NCBI GenBank assembly: GCA_016280485.1
Contig: JAEEGU010000132.1
Location: 1-20,395 of the forward strand
DNA: 20,395 nt
Origin: Bacillota bacterium
GTDB lineage: Bacteria > Bacillota > Clostridia > Peptostreptococcales > Anaerovoracaceae
Direction: 5' to 3'
In this document: positions 8,801 through 15,325 of the stretch, one piece after another
Layout of the letters: each line of letters opens with the position of its first letter
How positions within the stretch are numbered: position 1 is the first letter of the stretch
Program-made: the position numbers and the translations under genes
Notes under the pieces: model-generated
Told to the model about the DNA's origin: nothing
The model's database searches: none
What the model saw: only the letters and a program-made list of their open reading frames with translations

Positions 8801-9239
8801 CTGCACAGGCCAGAAGCCCTAAGCACAGGAGAAGCAAAATTATGCGCTTTACATTGAGTTTGTACTTTTTCTTCTTCTTTTTTCTGCTAGTCATTTCGCC
8901 GTCCGATAAATCGGATACATCGTATTCTTCGGTGTATCTGTTTTTGAGCTTACTGCCGATACCTGCGAAGAAACCGCCGATGCCGGAAGCTATTTCAGAA
9001 CCGGAAGACTTTTTGCCGCCCGCGTTCTTGTGACGGCGGGAGCGTCCTGCACTGACCTGAGTGTCCGAAAACTCTAAAGTGTCTTTGGCATCGGAAGGGG
9101 GATTCTGTTCCGCCTCGTCCTGGTTAGCTGCGCCACCCTTTGAGAAATCATCGCTTATCTTGTCAAACTGCGCGAAAAAGTCTTCAATTTCCTGTTGTCT
9201 GTTCTTTTCGTATTCTCTTTCAAAATCTCTGTTGTCCAT
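5829..9239 (-). CDS. Class A penicillin-binding protein (transglycosylase/transpeptidase)
   Basis: This bifunctional peptidoglycan synthase has 1136 residues if started at the ATG at 9239-9237, which has GAAAGG 7 nt upstream; an in-frame upstream start would add 41 unlikely residues. Order: an acidic/polar cytoplasmic N-terminus, a Lys run, one membrane helix (about 132-156), a GT51 domain with EDKTFWTHHG (Glu215) and GGTSTITQQLARN, a linker with an inserted strand-rich region, then the transpeptidase domain with SSIK (Ser668), SVN (751-753) and KTGT (Lys883). A C..C..CPYH region and a Gly/Ser/Pro/Thr-rich tail of about 75 residues follow. The tail contains PSWIDTG (1096-1102) and ends PSWLTGN. 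It is long compared with the 700-900 residues usual for PBP1A. It leads a probable operon with dinB. Confidence 0.95.
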   Translation of the reverse strand: MDNRDFEREYEKNRQQEIEDFFAQFDKISDDFSKGGAANQDEAEQNPPSDAKDTLEFSDTQVSAGRSRRHKNAGGKKSSGSEIASGIGGFFAGIGSKLKNRYTEEYDVSDLSDGEMTSRKKKKKKYKLNVKRIILLLLCLGLLACAGVGVYAGIIIKNAPEIDPDNIYSMLAQSSVLYDAEGNVISTVGSSYENRTIIEYADLPQNLCNAFIAIEDKTFWTHHGFNIIRIFGAIKESIFSGGQIGGTSTITQQLARNVFLADIMSERSVSRKIAEAWYSTRIEKKLSKEKILEAYLNTIDLGFGSHGVQAAAQAYFSKDVQELDLIECAALASLPKAPSKFALVKRLNPEDVDPDKDVIIYESADYTYVYNGDISKDRRMRTLKNMEEQGLITKEEREAAEAEDLLTHINPNMSSLTEISSYFADYVVEEVIKDFMTDRHIDYSEAHDIVYNNGLQIYTTMNTDIQMALEQEYADPSNFPSVAKVKYDGNGNVIGKSGKLLLYAYGNMISGDENFYLQPDEYEWMPNGDLKLLKGKRLNFYKTTVNGESDVSIEFKNMFVIEDGVFYSIGGGNILIPQGVKKKDSDGNCVIQGSFFDGEQQYIRSADGKSGLYVDSKHYALKQKVIQPQSAMVITDYHTGQVQAMVGGRDTVGRLLFNRATATRQPGSSIKPICVYGAALQKSVDTMRNGSTPVFENYGSSENYAALFGTYMTAGSVIDDSPMTLEGRQWPKNWYSGYRGLYTLRTAVEQSVNVCAVKVFFQVGAEYAADYAKKFGLSHIVETGDNNDMNPAALALGGMTNGESPLEMASAYGTYANGGLYVSPICYTQVTNKRGEVLLENSVYTKQACDEGVAFIMTDILRSTVSSGIAHRAAIGTQPVGGKTGTTTDNYDAWFVGFTPQYSAACWIGNDINIELSEGSNAAAKLWSKIMKRACDGLPAGSFKSQPEDVISVTIDTKSGKLPTEESSYDYRGTVRSEYFISGTQPTTYDDVHTYVQVCNDSGYLATPYCTNTSWKFGVKRPYLVNPSVGDIEYEVPHYYCPYHNPDHSKYPTSDSGLDPTGAYTPSMPSGGQSGSGSTDAGEGGLGGNPGESDTPSWIDTGSGGSTTPTPAPESDPTPAPTDGGNADMPSWLTGN

Positions 9240-9312
9240 AGTCTGCCTTTCGGATTTAAATCTCCAATCTCCTTTTATACATGGATTTACTCCATATTTT
9301 ACCCATTTTATT

Positions 9313-9341
9313 ATAATAGCACATTTTGCAAGAAAAATAAA
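9313..9341 (-). promoter_or_regulatory. Predicted promoter of the PBP-dinB operon
   Basis: On the minus strand an extended -10, TGC-TATTAT (9321-9313), lies 17 bp downstream of a weak -35 TTTATT (9341-9336). Transcription would start near 9305, leaving about a 65-nt leader before the ATG at 9239. The -35 is poor, so the call rests on the extended -10 and the AT-rich divergent setting. Confidence 0.5.
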
Positions 9342-9348
9342 GAAAGTC

Positions 9349-9377
9349 TTGCATTTTTCCAAAATATGCCATACAAT
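9349..9377 (+). promoter_or_regulatory. Predicted promoter of the hutP-like - comEC operon
   Basis: TTGCAT (9349-9354) and TACAAT (9372-9377) are separated by exactly 17 bp, a good sigma-A promoter. Initiation would be near 9384. The leader then contains TAGTAGCAG and the AAGGACGG ribosome site. The promoter is divergent from the PBP promoter. Confidence 0.75.
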
Positions 9378-9419
9378 ATAAGTGTAAGCATATAGTAGCA
9401 GCGGAAGGACGGTAATTTT

Positions 9420-9851
9420 ATGCAGACGAAAGAAAACGATACCGGCAGCCTCGATGTGGCAAGAGCCTCAATAAGACTTGCTACCACACCAAATCGTAGC
9501 GAAGAGGAAAAGCTCATAGCAGAGCTTCGTGAAAACGGCATTTTGGGAGCGGCGCTCGACGTTGGCGGTGAGGCAGTGGAGCTCTCACATGTAATTATTG
9601 AGCGTGCAATCCTTGCGGCCAGAAAGAACGGGCTTATCAAGGATTCACAGTCGTCGGACGGCGTGGTTGCCGGGGCGGCGCACGAGGCGATGTCTCAGAT
9701 CATGCAAAAGGCAATGGGCTTTAACGGCGGCGGCAAGGTTGCCGTTTGCAGAGAGGGCACACATATATCTGTCTGCGTGTTTATGAGTGTGGGAATGATG
9801 TACCTTAACGAGGTTGTGATTGGACTTGGCCACAGAGTTATCACGGAATAA
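9420..9851 (+). CDS. HutP-family RNA-binding protein
   Basis: The 143-residue protein resembles the HutP family. Bacillus HutP is a hexameric RNA-binding antiterminator that, with L-histidine and Mg2+, binds NAG triplets in the hut leader. Matching features are length, the ELSHVIIERAILAARKNGLI helix, the AGAAHEAMSQI helix, then GGKVAVCREGTHISVCVF and the closing LNEVVIGLGHRVI strand region. His88 and His138 are candidates for metal/histidine ligands equivalent to His77 and His138 of Bacillus HutP; the position equivalent to His73 appears to be Gly84. This is from memory of the family, not an alignment. No hut gene is in the window. The protein is the first gene of an operon with comEC (12 bp gap). 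Its RNA target and ligand are unknown. Confidence 0.8.
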   Translation: MQTKENDTGSLDVARASIRLATTPNRSEEEKLIAELRENGILGAALDVGGEAVELSHVIIERAILAARKNGLIKDSQSSDGVVAGAAHEAMSQIMQKAMGFNGGGKVAVCREGTHISVCVFMSVGMMYLNEVVIGLGHRVITE

Positions 9852-9863
9852 AGGAAATATAAT

Positions 9864-12290
9864 TTGAGAAGACCGATTTTGGCGCCGCTTATCGGGCTTG
9901 CCGGCGGAATATTCCTTGCGGGCAGCTTTGCGGGCGGGACAAGTTTATATTTGAAATTAGCGGGAGCTGTAATGATTGCAATCTGCATCATTGCAGCTTC
10001 CATTTTTGTTAAAAGAGGAAAAAGGGCGGTAAGCTTTCTGGTATTCCTGGAGCTTGGGATAATTCTTTTATCTCAGGCAGCCGCAGGCATTGAAAGAGAT
10101 TTGAAATTTGCGTGCCCCGGTATGGGCGAAGATGGCGGTGCTTTTAGCGGAGAGGTAAAGGGAATAATCGAGGAGGTTGACATTCACGATGATTATGTAG
10201 CATTCGTGCTTAAATGCGGGCAGGGAGAAGCTGTAAACAGAGGGGGATATCGTATTCTGGCATCGGTTTACGGTGACAGCTTAAGCCTTGAAAATCCGGG
10301 CGATGCAGCAGGATTCACAGGCTGCGAAGCAGTATTTTACGGAAAACCGGAGGAACCAAAGGGACAGAGAAACCCGCATTGCTTTGACTATAAAAGGTAT
10401 CTTTCGACAAAAGGCATATGTGCCGTAATGAACTCAAAGGTTTATGAAATCGGTGAGATAAGCAATCCTGTTTTGCATAAGATTGCCGTATTAAAAGCGG
10501 ATTTTGCAGACTGTATTACAGAGCTTTCCGGCGATGAATGCGCAGGACTGATATCGGGAATCCTGTTCGGAGAAAAGGGCAGCATAGATGAGGACACATA
10601 TGATATGTTCAAAAAGAACGGGACTGCGCATATCCTCGCGGTAAGCGGCCTTCATATAGGAATAGTCTACGGCTTTGCGGTAAAGCTTGCTCGCGGACGA
10701 AAAACGCGAAGGTCAAGACTGTTTGCGGCAATTTTCATAACCGTTTACATTGTTGTTGCAGGCTTTACCCCATCGGTAACAAGGGCCGGGGCGATGATTC
10801 TGCTTCACATACTGTCAAAGGAGCTTCGTATGCGCTATGACATGCTCTCGGCAGCTGCGGGTGTTTGCATATTAAACCTGATTATAAATCCGCTTGCGCT
10901 TTGGAATACAGGCTTTCAGCTTTCATACCTGGCGATTTTTACGATTTGCTTTGTGGCGGGCCGCTTCTCCGGCGGCAGCGATAACAGGGGCAAAGGCTTA
11001 AAATATGCCTTTATTTCCTGCTTTTCCGTGCAGCTTGGACTTGCGCCTTATATGGCATTTCAGTTTAACTGTTTTTCGCTTGTTTCCGTATTTTTGAATA
11101 TCCCTGTCATCTTTATAGCAGGTCTTTTAGTTCCTCTTGCAATTGCAATGTTCTATGCACTTTGCATTTTAGAAACTTTGCCGTGGATTGATTTTGAAAG
11201 CGTTTCGAAGGCTTTTGAGTTCGGAGCCTTTCTCCTTGAAAAGCTGTGCGGGTGCCTTAAATACTTAAACGACCTCGCATTCATGGACGGACACAGCAGC
11301 TTTACATGCGTTTCGCCGCCCGTGTGGGCTATTGGAATTTATTACGGCCTTTTGTTTTTTATCTGTAGTGAAACAGGCTTCATCCTTTTTAGGCGGCGGA
11401 GAATTAAAAGGATTGCCCTAAGTCTTGTAATAATCACAGCGCTCTCCTTTTTTGCAAATGCAATGTATATAGGTCCCGCGGACCGTGCAGGCATCGTGTT
11501 TGTGGATGTGGGGCAGGGGGACTGCATGCATCTTCGCGCCGGCGGAAAAAATGTGCTTATCGACAGCGGCGGCAGCTTTTTCACCGAGGTGGGCGAGAAA
11601 ACGCTTAAGCCTTATCTTTTAAAGAACGGCTGTGTGAAGGTAGACCTTGCGGTGATTACGCATCTGCATACCGACCACTGCAAGGGACTTGACGAAATCT
11701 CTGACGATATCGAGATTAAAAATCTGTGTGTGTACGAAGGCTACAGCCCGGAGGATGTGCGCGAGGCACTGCCAAACTACAGAGGCCGCGTTACTTTCTT
11801 AAAAAGAGGCGACATTTTGCACATAACAGACAGTGTAAGTATTGAGATTCTGGCACCGGCAGGCTATGGCAGGGGGACAGGCGCTGCAGTAGTGACGGCA
11901 AATAAAGAAGATGAAAACTCAATGAGCCTGATAGCAAAGGTAGACTACGACGGCCTCACCGCCATGATGACCGCAGATATCGATGAGGCGGGGGAGAAGG
12001 CCCTTTTGCAGTTATGTAGTAGCGCAAAAAGCGGGGGGCTATGCTGTGACATATTGAAAATCGCGCACCACGGCAGTAAATATTCAAGCTGTGAGGAGTT
12101 TCTTTCTGCCGTATCGCCTGCGGCCGCGGTCATTCAGGTCGGTAAAAACAATTATGGGCATCCGGCCTGCGAGGTGCTGGAGCGCTGCGCAGCACTGGGT
12201 ATCCCGGTGTACCGAAACGATCTAAGCGGTGCAATCTTTGCCTACGACATCAAAAACGGCAATTACAGGCTTGGTTTTGTCTTGAAATAA
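9864..12290 (+). CDS. comEC: ComEC/Rec2 competence channel with metallo-beta-lactamase domain
   Basis: The 808-residue membrane protein is predicted to form the channel that moves single-stranded DNA into the cell during natural transformation. An N-terminal hydrophobic part and DUF4131-like region (to about 190, FDYKRYLSTKG) precede the Competence domain, marked by GLISGILFGEKG and GTAHILAVSGLHIGI (229-268), and then many membrane helices. A C-terminal metallo-beta-lactamase-like domain has VDVGQGDC (548 on), THLHTDHCKG (599-608) and AHHGS (734-738), with the metal-binding His/Asp residues intact. The start is a TTG with AAGGA 8 nt upstream; the site overlaps the stop codon of the HutP-like gene, so translation may be coupled. 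Other competence genes are not in view. holA follows, as is common in Firmicutes. Confidence 0.95.
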   Translation: MRRPILAPLIGLAGGIFLAGSFAGGTSLYLKLAGAVMIAICIIAASIFVKRGKRAVSFLVFLELGIILLSQAAAGIERDLKFACPGMGEDGGAFSGEVKGIIEEVDIHDDYVAFVLKCGQGEAVNRGGYRILASVYGDSLSLENPGDAAGFTGCEAVFYGKPEEPKGQRNPHCFDYKRYLSTKGICAVMNSKVYEIGEISNPVLHKIAVLKADFADCITELSGDECAGLISGILFGEKGSIDEDTYDMFKKNGTAHILAVSGLHIGIVYGFAVKLARGRKTRRSRLFAAIFITVYIVVAGFTPSVTRAGAMILLHILSKELRMRYDMLSAAAGVCILNLIINPLALWNTGFQLSYLAIFTICFVAGRFSGGSDNRGKGLKYAFISCFSVQLGLAPYMAFQFNCFSLVSVFLNIPVIFIAGLLVPLAIAMFYALCILETLPWIDFESVSKAFEFGAFLLEKLCGCLKYLNDLAFMDGHSSFTCVSPPVWAIGIYYGLLFFICSETGFILFRRRRIKRIALSLVIITALSFFANAMYIGPADRAGIVFVDVGQGDCMHLRAGGKNVLIDSGGSFFTEVGEKTLKPYLLKNGCVKVDLAVITHLHTDHCKGLDEISDDIEIKNLCVYEGYSPEDVREALPNYRGRVTFLKRGDILHITDSVSIEILAPAGYGRGTGAAVVTANKEDENSMSLIAKVDYDGLTAMMTADIDEAGEKALLQLCSSAKSGGLCCDILKIAHHGSKYSSCEEFLSAVSPAAAVIQVGKNNYGHPACEVLERCAALGIPVYRNDLSGAIFAYDIKNGNYRLGFVLK

Positions 12291-12309
12291 AAGGCAATTT
12301 CGGTATAAT
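12282..12309 (+). promoter_or_regulatory. Predicted promoter of holA
   Basis: TTGAAA (12282-12287) overlaps the end of comEC, and TATAAT (12304-12309) follows after 16 bp. Initiation near 12316 gives a leader of about 25 nt. It would let holA be expressed independently of the comEC operon. Confidence 0.7.
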
Positions 12310-12340
12310 TGAAAATATAAATACTTTGAAAGGCATTAAC

Positions 12341-13471
12341 ATGGCAGGAAGCACAAAGAAAAAGTTTGACAAAGCAAAATCGGCAGGATATGAAGGGATG
12401 AAAAATGACTTTTCCTCACTCCTTTCGGACATAAAAAAGGAGAAGCTCCCTAACGTACTTTTACTCTGCGGAAAAGAGCAGTACCTTGTTCAGTGGTGCG
12501 TTAACGATATTATTAAGCGTTTTGTTAACGAAGCGACCGCAGCCATTGATTTTACTCGCATAGACGACAGCAGATTCTCATTATCCGAGATAATAAACGC
12601 CTGCGACACGATTTCACTTTTATCCAAGAAAAGAGTGGTCCTGGCGGAGAACTTTTATTATGCCGAAGGGGTAAAAAAACGTCGCACACGTGCGGACGGA
12701 GAAGAGCCTGTGGGACTTGATTCCGATGAAGAAATGCAGGCCTTGTGCGACTACGTAAAAACGGTGCCGGATACAACGCTTTTAATTTTTACCTGCGGTA
12801 TTCCGGATATGCGCACCAAAATCGTAAAAGCAATCGAGGAATGCGGCCGTGTTTCGGCCATGAAGAGCCTTGAGGGAGCGGAGCTCAGAAGATTCATCGG
12901 CAAACGTTTTGAAAAGGCCGGAAAGGGTGCAAGCTCCGATATCATAAACGAAATAATACGTCTTTCGGGCTACGAGGACAAGGACTCAGAATACACTCTC
13001 TTTAACCTCGATAACGATCTTAACAAGATCATCGCGCACAGCAGGAGTGCTAACATTCGCCCGGAGGATATTGAAGAAACAATTGCGGGAAACAGTGAGA
13101 ACGATGTTTTCAAGCTTCTCGACGCTATCACAACCGGCAGAAAGGACGAAGCCTACAGGCTTATGTTCAATAATCTGGCGGTAGCGGGCGCAGATGGTGG
13201 GATTTTCGGACTCCTTGCGCTTATAGTGAAAAATGTTGAAAACATACTGTTTGTGAAGGAAATGAGAGCGGAAGGAATGAACCTTGAGGCGTGTCAGTCG
13301 GCTCTGGCGCTGCATCCTTTTGTCGTGAAAAAGGCCTGGGGCTTTTCGGACCGTTTCACACTGCAGCAGCTAAAGAGCATGTGCCGGACGGTTTACGAAA
13401 TCGATGCCAATGTTAAAAAAGGTATAATCAGCGATACACTCGCGCTTGAGATGTTCATCGCAAACGTATAG
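12341..13471 (+). CDS. holA: DNA polymerase III delta subunit
   Basis: The 376-residue protein is the clamp-loader subunit that opens the beta clamp. I chose the ATG at 12341 because GAAAGG lies 7 nt before it; a TTG 15 bp upstream is part of that spacing. Family features are an N-terminal beta-strand motif followed by CGKEQYLVQW, FNLDNDLNKII, the NDVFKLLDAITTGRKDEA segment, the HPFVVKKAWGF motif, and the closing DANVKKGIISDTLALEMFI. Unlike gamma/tau it has no intact Walker motif, as expected for delta. It has an extra charged N-terminus of about 30 residues (Lys-rich, MAGSTKKKFDK) before the conserved core. The gene lies 50 bp after comEC with its own promoter and 19 bp before the EamA gene. 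Confidence 0.93.
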   Translation: MAGSTKKKFDKAKSAGYEGMKNDFSSLLSDIKKEKLPNVLLLCGKEQYLVQWCVNDIIKRFVNEATAAIDFTRIDDSRFSLSEIINACDTISLLSKKRVVLAENFYYAEGVKKRRTRADGEEPVGLDSDEEMQALCDYVKTVPDTTLLIFTCGIPDMRTKIVKAIEECGRVSAMKSLEGAELRRFIGKRFEKAGKGASSDIINEIIRLSGYEDKDSEYTLFNLDNDLNKIIAHSRSANIRPEDIEETIAGNSENDVFKLLDAITTGRKDEAYRLMFNNLAVAGADGGIFGLLALIVKNVENILFVKEMRAEGMNLEACQSALALHPFVVKKAWGFSDRFTLQQLKSMCRTVYEIDANVKKGIISDTLALEMFIANV

Positions 13472-13490
13472 AACGTATAGTAGGTGAGTT

Positions 13491-14372
13491 ATGAAAAACA
13501 GTTTGAAGGCAGACATCATGCTGCTGGTCGTCACACTTTGCTGGGGCGTATCGTACATTCTGATTGATGTATGCCTTTCGGAAATGACCAATATGGGGCT
13601 TAATGCCGTAAGGTTCCTCGTGGCATTTTTCGTTGCTTACATATGCGCATTCAAGAAGATGCGTCAGCCGAGCCGCGAAACGCTTCGCTATGCCTTTTTC
13701 GTGTCGATTGCACTCACAATAGTGTATATTACTGCGACCTACGGCGTTATGTATACGAGCCTTTCAAACTGCGGTTTTTTGAATGCGCTTTCGACCGTAT
13801 TTACCCCGATTGTGGGATTTTTGGTATTCAAAAAGCACCCCGAAAAGAAAATCGTGCCGGTTGTAATCATATGTATGATCGGTATCGGTCTCATTTCACT
13901 CGATTCGACCTTTAGACCGGCGCTTGGCGACATATTCTGCATAGGCTGCGCGGTTTCATACGCATTTCACCTGCAAATTACCGACAATGCCGTAAGAAAT
14001 GAAAAGGTCAACGCATTTCAGCTTGGCGTGTTCCAGCTGGGGTTTGTGGGAATCTACATGCTTGTGCTTGACTTTGCGCTTCACGGAAGCCTCGCAGTTC
14101 CGCAGAGCGGCAAGGTATTGGCGGCAGCGCTGTTCCTCGCCATATTCTGCACCGGCCTTTCGTTCATCGTGCAGGCGGTGGCGCAGCAGTACACTTCTCC
14201 AAATCATGTAGGCGTCATCTTCGCACTCGAGCCTGTCTTTTCGGGCATCGCCGCATTCTTCATAGCCGGCGAAGTGCTGCTTCCTCGTGCTTATGTCGGC
14301 GCTGCGCTCATGATTGCGAGCCTGTTTGTGATGGAGGTCGACTTTAAGAGTCTAGGGAAAAACAAAGCATAA
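13491..14372 (+). CDS. EamA/DMT-family transporter
   Basis: The 293-residue protein is hydrophobic throughout, with about ten predicted membrane helices in two EamA repeats. The first repeat begins LVVTLCWGVSYILID with the family's conserved W-G-x-x-x, and the second begins GDIFCIGCAVSYAFHLQ. The end reads ALEPVFSGIAAFFIAGEVLLPRAYVGAALMIAS, the usual A.EPv...a....gE.l....G..li pattern of drug/metabolite transporters. Substrate cannot be told from sequence; family members move amino acids, purines, nucleotide sugars or drugs. An AGGTGA ribosome site lies just before the ATG and 19 bp after holA, so it may ride on the holA transcript. A short charged C-terminus (KSLGKNKA) is cytoplasmic. Confidence 0.9.
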   Translation: MKNSLKADIMLLVVTLCWGVSYILIDVCLSEMTNMGLNAVRFLVAFFVAYICAFKKMRQPSRETLRYAFFVSIALTIVYITATYGVMYTSLSNCGFLNALSTVFTPIVGFLVFKKHPEKKIVPVVIICMIGIGLISLDSTFRPALGDIFCIGCAVSYAFHLQITDNAVRNEKVNAFQLGVFQLGFVGIYMLVLDFALHGSLAVPQSGKVLAAALFLAIFCTGLSFIVQAVAQQYTSPNHVGVIFALEPVFSGIAAFFIAGEVLLPRAYVGAALMIASLFVMEVDFKSLGKNKA

Positions 14373-14382
14373 TATGGAATAT

Positions 14383-14411
14383 TTGAAATAGTTTAAAAAC
14401 AATGCTATAAT
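14383..14411 (+). promoter_or_regulatory. Predicted strong promoter of the 14465 gene
   Basis: TTGAAA (14383-14388), a 17-bp spacer and an extended -10 TGC-TATAAT (14403-14411) form one of the best sigma-A promoters in the window. Initiation near 14418 gives a leader of about 47 nt before the strong GAAAGGAG site. Confidence 0.8.
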
Positions 14412-14464
14412 AAAGTGTAAGTGTTAACAGATTTAGTGATGAACATATATGAAAGGAGCTTAAA

Positions 14465-15238
14465 ATGGCTTTATCGTATAATGATTACAAAGAAAAAACA
14501 GACGCGATTTTTGCAAAATACACAAAAGAGGGCTTCGTTGATTATACACTGTGTCGCAAGTTTGCGGGAGAAATGATTCGTCTGCTCGAAAAGGCAGCGG
14601 ACGATTTGTTAAAGCAGGGAAAGGTAAAAGATCTGTTTAACTTTGCAAACGAGACATTCCTTCGCTGGAGCAATACCGAAATATATGACATAAACGGCGA
14701 TGCGCGCGATTTTTCAATTGCGATAGAAAAGATATGGGAAAGAGTATATATCGCGCCGGATGCAGATATTTCGCACGAGGAAATGTACGACTGGTTCGAG
14801 GCACATATGGATGGCTCGGTAATCGACTTTATGGAGGAATATCTCTACGGCTATATTGCTCTTCACTTTGTAGAGCCTGAAATTCTCGAAAAGAAATATG
14901 CTTTCTTAAAGGAAAAACTCGCCCAGTGCGAAAAGATTGAAAGCGAAGTTGTTCGCGAGATTCGTATCGAGCGCTGCAAGGGCTGCATCCTCTACACCAT
15001 GGCCGATATGAAAAAGCCGATTGAGGAAATCCGTGAGTTTGCTGTCGGACTCAAATACGATCCGACCAAAGAGGCTATGGCTGAAATTGAGCACGCATAC
15101 GGCAATTACGAAGAAGCAATCGCCATCTACCAGGAACTTGCTCAGGATGACGAAAGACGCGGCGTTCCGTCGACCCAGTGGAAGGAAAAGCTCGAGCAGC
15201 TCTACAAAGAGTTCGGCGAAAGGCAGTTTAAGAATTAA
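14465..15238 (+). CDS. Uncharacterised helical, possibly TPR-like protein
   Basis: I do not recognise this 257-residue protein. It is soluble, acidic and almost wholly helical, without a signal peptide or membrane segment. The C-terminal third (EHAYGNYEEAIAIYQELAQDD, then STQWKEKLEQLYKEFG) looks like a TPR-style helix pair, with the Tyr-Gly-Asn-Tyr-Glu-Glu-Ala-Ile pattern typical of one repeat. There is a Cys pair in ERCKGCIL, but not enough cysteines for an obvious metal site. A distant resemblance to helical repeats that follow SWIM zinc-finger domains is possible but weak. It has its own strong promoter, a GAAAGGAG ribosome site 6 nt before the ATG, and a strong terminator after it, so it appears to be a well-expressed single gene. 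Confidence 0.8.
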   Translation: MALSYNDYKEKTDAIFAKYTKEGFVDYTLCRKFAGEMIRLLEKAADDLLKQGKVKDLFNFANETFLRWSNTEIYDINGDARDFSIAIEKIWERVYIAPDADISHEEMYDWFEAHMDGSVIDFMEEYLYGYIALHFVEPEILEKKYAFLKEKLAQCEKIESEVVREIRIERCKGCILYTMADMKKPIEEIREFAVGLKYDPTKEAMAEIEHAYGNYEEAIAIYQELAQDDERRGVPSTQWKEKLEQLYKEFGERQFKN

Positions 15239-15257
15239 AAAAATAACAGAATAAAAC

Positions 15258-15299
15258 AAAACTCCGATTCAAGGATGCTATCCCCAAAATCGGAGTTTT
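15258..15299. terminator. Bidirectional intrinsic terminator
   Basis: A perfect 12-bp stem, AAAACTCCGATT (15258-15269) with AATCGGAGTTTT (15288-15299), ends in a T run on the plus strand, and an A-rich flank provides T on the minus strand. The 18-nt loop can form an inner GGAT/ATCC stem (15273-15283). It would end both the 14465 gene and the convergent nfnAB operon. Confidence 0.9.
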
Positions 15300-15325
15300 T
15301 TAGTTTCAATTTTTCCGGAGCAACT

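Noticed and set aside
9240..9362. Upstream extension of the PBP by 41 residues
   Set aside because: The extension covers the predicted promoter and ribosome site, has hydrophobic nonsense composition, and the ATG at 9239 fits the acidic N-terminus better.
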